Part shown: positions 45,239 through 53,223 of the stretch, in pieces
Position numbering within the stretch: position 1 is the first letter of the stretch
How the letters are laid out: every line of letters starts with the position of its first letter
Assembly (NCBI RefSeq): GCF_014596575.1
Contig: NZ_NASZ01000022.1
Span: forward strand, 1 to 64,000
Length of the DNA: 64,000 nucleotides
Reading direction: 5' to 3'
Source of the DNA: Flavobacterium pokkalii
GTDB taxonomy: Bacteria; Bacteroidota; Bacteroidia; Flavobacteriales; Flavobacteriaceae
Made by a program: the position numbers and the translations under genes
Notes under the pieces: generated by a model
Database searches by the model: none
Told to the model about the DNA's origin: nothing
Seen by the model: only the letters and a program-made list of their open reading frames with translations

Positions 45239-47350
45239 TTAACCTTTTTGTTGAACTAATTTTGTTGCTTCAGCAATAATAATTTCATCACATTTCGGGC
45301 AATATTCATGCTCACCGTTCAAATAACCATGAACAGGGCAAACACTAAATACCGGTGTCACGGTGATGTAAGGCAGTTTAAAGTTAGACAATACCTTTTT
45401 TACGAATTGTTTACAGGCTTCGGGCGAACTGATTTTTTCACTCATATACAAATGCAAAACCGTTCCTCCGGTGTATTTGCATTGCAATTCATCCTGTAAA
45501 AACAAAGCTTCGAAAGGATCTTCGGTATGGTTCACCGGAATTTGGGAGCTGTTCGTGTAATAAATATTCTCTTCCTGTCCCGCCTGATAAATATCGGCAA
45601 AGCGTTTCTTGTCTTCTTTGGCAAAACGATAGGTAGTTCCTTCGGCTGGTGTGGCTTCCAGATTGTATAAATTTCCGGTTTGTTCTTGAAATTCTTTCAT
45701 TCGGTTACGTATATGATCCAGAATTTCAGCAGCCAATGCAATTCCTGTGTTGGACGTTATCGTATCCTGATTTTCGGTAAAATTGACAATCATTTCGTTG
45801 ATTCCGTTTACGCCAATCGTAGAAAAATGATTTCTGAAATGTTGCAGATAACGCTTCGTGTACGGATACAAACCACGGTCGTACATTTCCTGAATAAAGA
45901 TTCTTTTTTTCTCCAAAGTCGATTTTGAAATGTATAATAATCGGTCTAATTGTTCGAATAATTCGGCTTTGTTTCCTTTGTATAAATAGCCCAAACGCGC
46001 CATGTTGATAGTTACCACACCAATACTTCCCGTCATTTCGGCACTTCCAAAAAGACCGTTTCCGCGTTTTAACAATTCGCGTAAATCCAATTGCAAACGG
46101 CAACACATAGAACGAACAGCATTGGGTTTATAAGCATTCGGATTTTCGGATTTATTTCCGTTTTCATCCAAAACATACTGACTCCCGATGAAATTCTGGA
46201 AATAAGAAGACCCAATTTTAGCTGTATTTTGGAAAAGTAAATCGGTGTTTTCGCCGTTCCAGTCAAATTCTTCGGTGATATTTACCGTTGGAATCGGGAA
46301 GGTAAAAGGCTGTCCATTGGCATCGCCTTCGGTCATTACGGTGTAATAGGCTTTGTTAATGAGGTTCATTTCGGCTTGAAAATGCTCGTAACGCAAATCG
46401 GTTAATTTAGTTACGCCTCTTTCTTTGGCTCTGACCAAAAGATCATAATTGAAATTTCCCTCAAAAAAGTGTAAATCATTTTTCGTCGGAATTTGTGTTT
46501 TCAAATCTTCAGGAACCACCCAATCCAAAGTAATGTTGGTAAAAGGCGATTGTCCCCAACGCGCCGGAACATTCAGATTGTAAACAAAACTGCGAACCGC
46601 TTTTAGTACATCATCAAAAGAGAGATTGTCTTTGAAAACATAAGGCGCCAAATAAGTATCGAAAGAACTGAAAGCCTGAGCACCTGCCCATTCGCTTTGC
46701 AAAATCCCCAGAAAATTAGCCATTTGTCCCAGCGCTTCCCTAAAGTGTGACGGTGCTTTGCTTTCTACACGACCGCGAACACCGTTAAAACCTTCGTTCA
46801 ATAAAACGCGCAAACTCCAGCCGGCACAGTAGCCGGTCAGGCAATCCAAATCATGGATATGAATATCGCCGTTGCGGTGCGCGTAACCTTCTTCTTTTGA
46901 ATACACTTTGTCCAGCCAATAATTGGCAATAATTTTTCCCGCTACATTGTTGACCAAACCGGCATTGGAATAAGAAGTATTGGCATTGGCATTAATGCGC
47001 CAGTCGGTTTGTTTAATGTATTCTTCAATGGTTTGCGTGCTGTCCACATAAGTGGTATCCTCGTTTAAACCATTAATATGCTCGCGTTGCAATTTACGGC
47101 TATGACGGTAAAGCATAAACGAACGCATGACGTTAAAATACTTTTTTTCAAAAAGCTGTTTTTCTATAATGTCCTGAATTTCTTCAACTGACCAGGTTTC
47201 TTTAGGTTCTAACTGCTCAATGACTTTTTCAAAAATACTTTCATCAATTGCTATGGAAACACTCTGAAAGCTTTTTTCGATAGCATCTTTTATTTTGAAA
47301 GATTCAAAAGGTTTGTATTGGCCGTTTCTTTTGATAACATATTTTTCCAT
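45239..47350 (-). CDS. nrdD: Anaerobic ribonucleoside-triphosphate reductase, large part (lacks own glycyl-radical loop)
   Basis: 703 residues. It reduces ribonucleotides to deoxyribonucleotides without oxygen. An ATP-cone (about 1-95, YVIKRNGQYKPFESFKIKDA) gives allosteric control. The barrel has NVPARWGQSPFTNITLDW, YTVMTEGDANGQPFTFPIPT (in part) and MCCRLQLD, family landmarks around the active-site cysteines. A C-terminal zinc module is present (C671PVH, C684PKC687). The protein then ends DEIIIAEATKLVQQKG, where other NrdD proteins continue into the RVxGY radical loop. That loop is encoded by the next gene (45048-45212). It follows ric by 22 bases in the operon. Confidence 0.95.
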   Translation of the reverse strand: MEKYVIKRNGQYKPFESFKIKDAIEKSFQSVSIAIDESIFEKVIEQLEPKETWSVEEIQDIIEKQLFEKKYFNVMRSFMLYRHSRKLQREHINGLNEDTTYVDSTQTIEEYIKQTDWRINANANTSYSNAGLVNNVAGKIIANYWLDKVYSKEEGYAHRNGDIHIHDLDCLTGYCAGWSLRVLLNEGFNGVRGRVESKAPSHFREALGQMANFLGILQSEWAGAQAFSSFDTYLAPYVFKDNLSFDDVLKAVRSFVYNLNVPARWGQSPFTNITLDWVVPEDLKTQIPTKNDLHFFEGNFNYDLLVRAKERGVTKLTDLRYEHFQAEMNLINKAYYTVMTEGDANGQPFTFPIPTVNITEEFDWNGENTDLLFQNTAKIGSSYFQNFIGSQYVLDENGNKSENPNAYKPNAVRSMCCRLQLDLRELLKRGNGLFGSAEMTGSIGVVTINMARLGYLYKGNKAELFEQLDRLLYISKSTLEKKRIFIQEMYDRGLYPYTKRYLQHFRNHFSTIGVNGINEMIVNFTENQDTITSNTGIALAAEILDHIRNRMKEFQEQTGNLYNLEATPAEGTTYRFAKEDKKRFADIYQAGQEENIYYTNSSQIPVNHTEDPFEALFLQDELQCKYTGGTVLHLYMSEKISSPEACKQFVKKVLSNFKLPYITVTPVFSVCPVHGYLNGEHEYCPKCDEIIIAEATKLVQQKG

Positions 47351-47372
47351 AGCATTTGATGATTTGAAGTAT

Positions 47373-48101
47373 TTAGAGTTCTGTGAATTTTTGTTCTAAT
47401 TCGACTGCTTTTGGAAATAAAATATTGTTTTCCAGATGAATGTGTTTGTGTAAATCTTCTTCAAATTCCTGTAGCATCGCAAAAGTTACTTTGTAAGTAT
47501 TGCAGGCATCTGCCGGCGGCGTATAATTATGGGTTAAAGAAGCAATTTTTCTAAAGCGTTCACCTTCTGCATCGTGTTCGTGCATCATCATAGCAATGGG
47601 GTTTTCAACAGTTCCAAAATGTGGTTGTTCTACTAATTCATCCTGTAGTGTTGCTTTGACCATTTTTTTGACAAAAGGGAATAAAATCAGTTCTTCTTTT
47701 TTCATGTGTTGCGCCAGTTCGCCGGCGCAGCCTTTAAAAAGTTCGTTGATTTCAAAAAGTTCCGGATGAGCTGCGCCGTGAACTTTACAGAGTTTGTCTA
47801 AGAACGGAAGCAAAATTTGCGTTTTGTCCTGAACATAACGATGATGTGTTTTTTCGATATAATCGGCTAATAAGTCCAACGGCCAGGATTTAAAATCGAT
47901 AGTGTTGTCGTTTTTGGTGTTTAAAACTGTATTAATTTCGTTTAAAATGGTTTCTGAATCCTGTCCTTTTTTTTCACAGGCTTCTTCGATTGTTCGGTTT
48001 CCTTTGCAGCAAAAATCGATACCGTATTTTGAAAAAACAGCTGCTGTTCTAAAGTCATCGGCAACATATTGACCTATTGTTTTTTGTTCTAAAATTTCCA
48101 T
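47373..48101 (-). CDS. ric: Iron-sulfur cluster repair di-iron protein RIC (YtfE/ScdA)
   Basis: 242 residues. The N-terminal ScdA_N (DUF542) part carries VFSKYGIDFCCKGNRTIEEACEKKG with the Cys pair. A hemerythrin-like domain follows with histidines and glutamates for the di-iron site: IEKTHHRYV, LCKVHGAAHPEL, QHMKKEELILFPF, MMHEHDAEGERF and EEDLHKHIHLENNILFPKA. RIC proteins repair Fe-S clusters after NO or peroxide damage. It is the first gene of the minus-strand operon and is divergent from nirK, whose product makes NO. The 26-bp palindrome at 48155-48180 is centred 66 bases before its start. Confidence 0.95.
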   Translation of the reverse strand: MEILEQKTIGQYVADDFRTAAVFSKYGIDFCCKGNRTIEEACEKKGQDSETILNEINTVLNTKNDNTIDFKSWPLDLLADYIEKTHHRYVQDKTQILLPFLDKLCKVHGAAHPELFEINELFKGCAGELAQHMKKEELILFPFVKKMVKATLQDELVEQPHFGTVENPIAMMMHEHDAEGERFRKIASLTHNYTPPADACNTYKVTFAMLQEFEEDLHKHIHLENNILFPKAVELEQKFTEL

Positions 48102-48154
48102 AATAATTGTTTTTAATTTTTAAATCTCTGCTACAAATGTAATGATTAATTTTA

Positions 48155-48180
48155 AATAAAAGATAAATTTGTCTTTTATT
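48155..48180. promoter_or_regulatory. Palindromic operator A (ric side)
   Basis: AATAAAAGATAAA followed by TTTGTCTTTTATT: a 26-base palindrome with a single mismatched pair. It is centred 66 bases before ric. The same 26-base consensus recurs at 48321-48346 before nirK. Confidence 0.75.
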
Positions 48181-48320
48181 GTAATTTTAATTGTAATATT
48201 TTGTAATTCATGGTGATATGTTTTGTTTTTTACTTCTTGATTTTAGAAAAAAAATAAAATCGATTCCATGATTTTTATCATATTTTAAGTTTTTTTTAAG
48301 AGCGTATTTTGTCATAAAAC

Positions 48321-48346
48321 AATAAAAGATAAATTTATCCTTTATT
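48321..48346. promoter_or_regulatory. Palindromic operator B (nirK side)
   Basis: AATAAAAGATAAA followed by TTTATCCTTTATT: a 26-base palindrome with one mismatched pair and a perfect 12-base core GATAAATTTATC. It is centred 47 bases before the nirK ATG. Its left half is identical to that of operator A, 166 bases away. The rest of the ric-nirK gap is AT-rich without another gene. Confidence 0.78.
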
Positions 48347-48380
48347 TATTGAAAACGATACATTTTAATAATAAATAATT

Positions 48381-49868
48381 ATGAAACCCAAACTAACTTT
48401 AATGAAACAAAGTATGCGAATTGCAGTAGTGGGAGCAGTGTTGTTAAACTTGTTTTCTTGTGCAAAAAAAGAAGAAAAAGATGCTGAATATTATAAGAGC
48501 ATTGCAATTGAAGGGCAAAAAGAAGCCGAGCTTACTGCGCCCCCTTTAGTGCCAAAACCGGTAGGCGACCGTGCAGCTACCAAATTAGTGGTTAACATGG
48601 AAATTAAGGAGCAGGAAGGAGAAATGGTTGATGGTGTAAAATATACCTATTGGACTTTTGGAGGTTCGGTTCCGGGAAGTTTCATCAGAACTCGAGTGGG
48701 AGATGAGGTTGAATTTCACTTAAAAAACCATCCGGATAACAAAATGCCACATAATATTGATTTGCATGCGGTTACGGGACCCGGAGGAGGAGCAACTTCT
48801 TCCTTAGTAGCACCGGGACACGAGAAGGTGTTTAATTTTAAAACCATAAATCCAGGATTGTATGTTTACCATTGTGCCACGGCACCGGTTGGGATGCACA
48901 TTGCTAACGGAATGTACGGTTTGATTTTGGTAGAACCGGAAGGAGGTTTACCACCAGTTGATAAGGAATATTATGTAATGCAGGGCGATTTTTATACCAA
49001 AGGAAGTTACGGAGAATCAGGGAAACAACCTTTTGACATGAATAAAGCTATTAAAGAAGATCCTGATTATGTAGTGTTTAATGGAAAAGTTGGCGCGTTG
49101 ACAGGAGATAAATCTATTACAGCAAAAGTAGGTGAAACGGTTCGTATTTTCATGGGAAATGGCGGGCCAAATCTGGTTTCTTCTTTCCATGTTATTGGCG
49201 AAATTTTCGATAAAGTTCACATAGAAGGAGGCGATAAAATTAATAAAAATGTACAAACTACTTTAATTCCTGCCGGAGGTTCTGCTATCGTTGAGTTTAA
49301 GGTAGATGTTCCGGGAACTTTCATTTTGGTGGATCATTCAATTTTTAGAGCTTTCAACAAAGGAGCTTTGGGAATGCTAAAAGTAGAAGGTGATGAGAAT
49401 AAAAAAGTGTATTCCGGAACAACTCAGGAAGGAATTTATTTGCCGGAAGGCGGAACCATTCAAAACATGCCAAGAGAAAACGGTGTGGCTAAAAAAGTGG
49501 CGGCTAAAACGCTTCCGGAACAAATTGAGTCTGGTAGAGAATTGTACGGAAGAACCTGTTTTGCCTGTCATCAGCCAAGCGGCCAAGGAATTCCAAATGC
49601 CTTTCCTCCTTTGGCAAAATCTGATTTCTTAAATGCTAATCCGGATCGGGCAATTAATGCGGTCTTACATGGATTAAGCGGTGAAATTACAGTTAATGGA
49701 AAAAAATTCAACAATGTCATGACCAGTCAGAATTTAACGGATGAAGAAGTAGCTGATGTATTAACCTATGTTTATAACAGTTGGGGTAATAATAAAACGG
49801 TAATTACGCCGGCAAGAGTGAAAGCGGTTAGAGCAAAACCAGCTCCAAAAGCAGCAGCAACACATTAA
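48381..49868 (+). CDS. nirK: Copper nitrite reductase with fused C-terminal cytochrome c
   Basis: 495 residues. It reduces nitrite to NO in the periplasm. The lipoprotein signal ends LLNLFSC27, so the enzyme is membrane-tethered. Two cupredoxin domains span about 60-335. Type 1 copper ligands are H124, C165, H173, M178; type 2 ligands are H129, H164, H319. Catalytic Asp127 (HNIDLHA) and His270 (SSFHVIG) are present, so the enzyme should be active. A linker (about 340-382) leads to a class I cytochrome c domain with CFACH (393-397) and candidate Met447. The fused cytochrome can feed electrons to the copper site directly. First gene of a five-gene operon under palindrome B. Confidence 0.97.
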   Translation: MKPKLTLMKQSMRIAVVGAVLLNLFSCAKKEEKDAEYYKSIAIEGQKEAELTAPPLVPKPVGDRAATKLVVNMEIKEQEGEMVDGVKYTYWTFGGSVPGSFIRTRVGDEVEFHLKNHPDNKMPHNIDLHAVTGPGGGATSSLVAPGHEKVFNFKTINPGLYVYHCATAPVGMHIANGMYGLILVEPEGGLPPVDKEYYVMQGDFYTKGSYGESGKQPFDMNKAIKEDPDYVVFNGKVGALTGDKSITAKVGETVRIFMGNGGPNLVSSFHVIGEIFDKVHIEGGDKINKNVQTTLIPAGGSAIVEFKVDVPGTFILVDHSIFRAFNKGALGMLKVEGDENKKVYSGTTQEGIYLPEGGTIQNMPRENGVAKKVAAKTLPEQIESGRELYGRTCFACHQPSGQGIPNAFPPLAKSDFLNANPDRAINAVLHGLSGEITVNGKKFNNVMTSQNLTDEEVADVLTYVYNSWGNNKTVITPARVKAVRAKPAPKAAATH

Positions 49869-49922
49869 GATTTCTGAAAAACGGAATTGAGAAAAGTTTA
49901 AAAAAATTAAAAGATAATCAAA

Positions 49923-50300
49923 ATGAAAAAATATGTATTTGCAATTGCAATGATGGGATTTGGATTATATGGTTTTAGTCAAAATGCTGTCAAAGGAAAA
50001 GGAGTGTATGATAAAGTTTGTATCACCTGTCATCAGGCTACAGGACTGGGAATCCCCGGAGCTTTTCCTCCGTTGGCAAAATCGGATTATTTAAATAAAG
50101 ATGTAAATCGTGCCATTAGAGGAGTGGTAAAAGGACTGAGCGGACCAATTGTTGTAAATGGTAAAAAATATACTTCAGCAATGCCGGCACAACCCCTGAC
50201 TGATCAACAACTGGCTGACGCTTTTACTTATGTGTACAGCAGTTGGGGAAATAACAAAACAGTAGTTACCCCCGCAATGGTTAAAGCACAAAGAAAATAA
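49923..50300 (+). CDS. Class I cytochrome c, paralogue of the NirK tail
   Basis: 125 residues with a signal peptide (1-20, ending LYGFSQ) and one haem site CITCH (33-37); Met87 in SAMPAQ is the likely sixth ligand. From [16 protein letters not shown] onward it matches the NirK C-terminal domain nearly residue for residue in many stretches, including [29 protein letters not shown]. It is the soluble periplasmic twin of the fused domain and is likely the mobile electron carrier to NirK. It lies 54 bases after nirK and 17 before the nirV-like gene. Confidence 0.93.
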   Translation: MKKYVFAIAMMGFGLYGFSQNAVKGKGVYDKVCITCHQATGLGIPGAFPPLAKSDYLNKDVNRAIRGVVKGLSGPIVVNGKKYTSAMPAQPLTDQQLADAFTYVYSSWGNNKTVVTPAMVKAQRK

Positions 50301-50317
50301 AGTTTAAAAAATTAAGA

Positions 50318-51133
50318 ATGAGAACCCTGTTACAGAGAAAAATAACCGTATTCATCTTACTGTTAGGAATAGTAACGTCTGTTGGTGCTCAACAAACTCC
50401 AATGGTTACCATAAAGAAGGGAAAGTTTGTCCCTCTTTATGGTTCCATTGATAAAAAACCGCTGAAAGTTGCCGCTTTTGAAATGGATGTTTATCCGGTA
50501 ACGAATGCGCAATTTGTAGTTTTTCTAAAAAAATATCCGGCTTACGCTCGTTCTAAAATAAAAGGAATTTTTGCTGATAAAAGTTATTTGTCCCAATGGG
50601 AAAGTGATTTTAATTATGGCAAAAATAATTTAGGGAATGCTCCGGTTACCAATGTTTCCTGGTTTGCAGCCAAAAAATATTGTGAATGTCAGGGGAAAAG
50701 GTTGCCTACTATGGACGAATGGGAATATGTAGCCATGGCTGATGAAAAAAGAACTGATGCCCGAAGTCAGGAAAACTATACCAAATACATTTTGTCCTGG
50801 TATGAAAAACCTAAAGCTTATGCCAATCCGATAGGACAAACCTTTCGGAATTACTGGGGCGTTTATGATATGCACGGATTGGTTTGGGAATGGACGTCTG
50901 ACTTCAACAGTATTTTTCTTTCGGGAGAATCGCGAAAAGATAAGGATACCGATAAGAATTTATTTTGCGGAAGCGGTTCTATTAACGCCAGCGATTTAAT
51001 GAATTATGCCGCTTTTATGCGCTATGCTTTCAGAGGAAGTTTGAAAGCAAGGTACACTACAATTAACCTTGGATTTCGTTGCGCCAGAGATATTGCAACT
51101 CCTGCGAAATCCATTCAAAAAAGTAAAAAATGA
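50318..51133 (+). CDS. Formylglycine-generating-enzyme-like protein (NirV-like)
   Basis: 271 residues with a signal peptide (about 1-24, ending GAQQ). A SUMF1/FGE-sulfatase domain fills the rest: VAAFEMDVYPVTNAQFVVFL, PVTNVSWFAAKKYCECQGKRLPTMDEWEYVAM, YWGVYDMHGLVWEWTSDF and NLGFRCARD (each in part). In Proteobacteria a gene of this family, nirV, lies next to nirK, with unknown role. The usual RGGS motif near the active site is replaced by FCGSGS, so a true formylglycine-generating activity is doubtful. Its stop overlaps the start of the SCO gene (ATGA). Confidence 0.88.
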   Translation: MRTLLQRKITVFILLLGIVTSVGAQQTPMVTIKKGKFVPLYGSIDKKPLKVAAFEMDVYPVTNAQFVVFLKKYPAYARSKIKGIFADKSYLSQWESDFNYGKNNLGNAPVTNVSWFAAKKYCECQGKRLPTMDEWEYVAMADEKRTDARSQENYTKYILSWYEKPKAYANPIGQTFRNYWGVYDMHGLVWEWTSDFNSIFLSGESRKDKDTDKNLFCGSGSINASDLMNYAAFMRYAFRGSLKARYTTINLGFRCARDIATPAKSIQKSKK

Positions 51134-51765
51134 ACTCAAAATTTAAAAATAGTAATGTGAAAATTGCAAAAAGACTACTGTTTTTTTTAGCGGTTTTCAG
51201 CGGCATTTTAATGATGCAATCCTGTAATCAAAAAGCTAAAGCGAGTGAAAAAGATACGGTTGTTTCAGATTTGTCCATTTATAATTTGCCTTCCCAATGG
51301 ACGAATCAAAACGGACAAAATATCGAAATGAAAGATCTAAAAGGCAAGGTCTTGGTAATGGTAATGATTTATACTTCCTGTAAAGCCGCCTGTCCGCGTT
51401 TGGTTGCTGATATGAGAAATATCGAACAGCGTTTACCTGAAAAAGGTAAGGACAAAGTAAAAATGGTTTTGGTAAGTATAGATCCTGAAGTGGACACTCC
51501 GGAGCGACTTAAAGCATTTGCCAAAGAAAATAAAATGGATAGCGAACCATGGGTTTTTCTGCGTTCAACAGAAGAAAATACCAGAGAATTTGCAGCCGTT
51601 TTATCGGTTAATTATAAAAAAGTTTCCCCAATGGATTTTTCGCATTCAAATATTATAAGCGTCTTTAATGCCAATGGAGAATTGGTTTATCAGCAGGAAG
51701 GTTTGGGCGTGAATTCCGATCCGACTATTGCCAAAATCACTGAAGAAATTCAAAAAATAAACTAA
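51130..51765 (+). CDS. SCO1/SenC-family copper chaperone or thiol-redox protein
   Basis: 211 residues. The lipoprotein signal ends SGILMMQSCNQKAKA. A thioredoxin-like fold contains the copper motif CKAACP (in MIYTSCKAACPRLVADMRNI) and the distal His of FSHSNIISVFNANGE. SCO proteins deliver copper to, or reduce cysteines of, CuA oxidases, and in nir clusters they may load NirK or N2O reductase. Translation is coupled to the upstream gene by the ATGA overlap; the porin gene follows after 2 bases. Confidence 0.92.
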   Translation: MNSKFKNSNVKIAKRLLFFLAVFSGILMMQSCNQKAKASEKDTVVSDLSIYNLPSQWTNQNGQNIEMKDLKGKVLVMVMIYTSCKAACPRLVADMRNIEQRLPEKGKDKVKMVLVSIDPEVDTPERLKAFAKENKMDSEPWVFLRSTEENTREFAAVLSVNYKKVSPMDFSHSNIISVFNANGELVYQQEGLGVNSDPTIAKITEEIQKIN

Positions 51766-51767
51766 AA

Positions 51768-53030
51768 ATGAAAATATTAAAAATATCAGGCTTTGTTCTT
51801 TTGGGAATGTTGAGTCTGAAAACTTACGCACAGGAAGTAGAGGCTAATTTGCAAATAAGGCCACGTTACGAATACCGAAATGGTTTTAAAAGTCCTTTGT
51901 CAGAGGGAGAAGAAGCAACTTCGTTTGTCTCTCAGCGTTCCCGTTTAAATTTGAATTTTCGTCAGGACAAATTAAAATTGAAATTGGCTTTACAAAATAT
52001 CCGAATCTGGGGAGATGTTGCTACCACTGCCACAGCTGATAAAAACGGAGTGGCGGTTTTTGAAGCCTGGGCACAATATGAGTTCAATTCCGATTGGTCA
52101 GTCCGTTTGGGACGTCAGGTGATTTCCTATGATAACCAGCGTATTTTAGGAGAAATCGATTGGGCGCAACAAGGACAAAGTCATGATGCAGCCGTATTTT
52201 CTTTCCATCCTAATAAGCATCAGTTGGATTTAGGATTTGCCTTAAATTCTAATGCCGAAAATTTAGTTGCTCCCCAAACGCCTTATACCACTAATTATAA
52301 ATCGATGCAATATGCCTGGTATCATACGCAATTTGGTAAAATAAGCAGCAGTTTTTTATTGTTGAATACGGGTTATGAATTCGAGAAATCGGTTGGAAAT
52401 TTAGAGGCCGATTACAAGCAAACTTTTGGGACTTATTGGAGTTTTAAAAATAAAAAATGGGACGCCAATCTGGGTTTGTACGGGCAAACCGGAAAAAGTG
52501 CGAATGCCAAAGTGAGCGGCTGGTATGCCGGAGCGAATTTGGGTTATGCTTTTACGGATCGATTTAAAGCAACTTTAGGTTACGAATTTCTTTCCGGAAA
52601 AGATCAAACGGAAAATAGTATAACAGTTAAATCTTTTAGTCCGCTTTTTGGTACCAATCATGGTTTTAATGGTTTTATGGATTATTTTTATGTGGGAAAT
52701 CATCAAAATAGTGTGGGATTGCAGGATGCTTTTTTGAAATTAAATTATGCATTCGAGAAATGGCAATTTACAGTAACGCCTCATTTTTTTAGCGCTCCCA
52801 ATACGGTTTTGGATGCTTCTAATGAAGAAAAGGACGCTTATCTGGGAACAGAAATTGATTTTAGTTTGAATTATACTCTTCAAAAAGACATCGCGATTTC
52901 GGCCGGATATTCTCAGATGTTTGCGACTCAAACGCTCGAAAGAATTAAAAATGCAAACAATCCCTCTGAAACTAATAATTGGGTTTGGATCATGCTTTCG
53001 TTTCAACCAAAAATATTCTCATCCAAATAA
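51768..53030 (+). CDS. Outer-membrane porin, alginate-export-like
   Basis: 420 residues. Signal peptide 1-21 (ending LKTYAQ) and a beta-barrel of alternating amphipathic strands ending in WVWIMLSFQPKIF. EANLQIRPRYEYRNGFK, SRLNLNFRQDKLKLKLALQNIRIWGD (in part) and VRLGRQVISYDNQRILGEIDW are typical of the alginate-export/OprD-related porins in Bacteroidetes. The position at the end of the nirK operon suggests a channel for nitrate, nitrite or copper, but the solute is inferred only from neighbours. A terminator hairpin follows. Confidence 0.85.
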   Translation: MKILKISGFVLLGMLSLKTYAQEVEANLQIRPRYEYRNGFKSPLSEGEEATSFVSQRSRLNLNFRQDKLKLKLALQNIRIWGDVATTATADKNGVAVFEAWAQYEFNSDWSVRLGRQVISYDNQRILGEIDWAQQGQSHDAAVFSFHPNKHQLDLGFALNSNAENLVAPQTPYTTNYKSMQYAWYHTQFGKISSSFLLLNTGYEFEKSVGNLEADYKQTFGTYWSFKNKKWDANLGLYGQTGKSANAKVSGWYAGANLGYAFTDRFKATLGYEFLSGKDQTENSITVKSFSPLFGTNHGFNGFMDYFYVGNHQNSVGLQDAFLKLNYAFEKWQFTVTPHFFSAPNTVLDASNEEKDAYLGTEIDFSLNYTLQKDIAISAGYSQMFATQTLERIKNANNPSETNNWVWIMLSFQPKIFSSK

Positions 53031-53051
53031 AAGGGTATTAATTCTGCTTTA

Positions 53052-53098
53052 AAAAGCCTCTGTTTAGAAACGATTTTAGTTTTTAAATAGAGGTTTTT
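53052..53098 (+). terminator. Terminator after the nirK operon
   Basis: AAAGCCTCTGTTTAGAAA and TTTTAAATAGAGGTTTTTT form an imperfect hairpin followed by a T-rich run, 22 bases past the porin stop. Confidence 0.75.
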
Positions 53099-53178
53099 TC
53101 TTTTCAGTTCTATTTGTTTTTCTGTTTGTTTGAGATGTAATAAATCTTATATGCCGGCTGACATTTATCATATTTATA

Positions 53179-53204
53179 GATAAAGGACTATTTTATCTTT
53201 ACAT
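53179..53204. promoter_or_regulatory. Palindromic operator C (narK side)
   Basis: The 19-base core AAAGGACTATTTTATCTTT (53182-53200) matches the reverse-strand core of operator B in 16 of 19 positions, and the whole 26-base site in 19. It is centred 33 bases before the narK ATG. It overlaps TATCTTTA (53194-53201), a near match to the -7 box, which would suit a repressor. Confidence 0.6.
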
Positions 53205-53223
53205 CGTTATTAATTCAAGGGGT

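Noticed and set aside
45212..45241. Sequencing frameshift as the cause of the split nrdD
   Set aside because: Stops occur in the nrdD frame, and in the small frame just before its ATG, so more than one error would be needed.
45726..46106. Minus-strand 126-codon frame inside nrdD
   Set aside because: It overlaps the full length of a conserved part of nrdD in another frame.
48155..48346. FNR/DNR-type boxes in the ric-nirK gap
   Set aside because: The TTGAT-N4-ATCAA form is absent; the palindromes have a different half-site.
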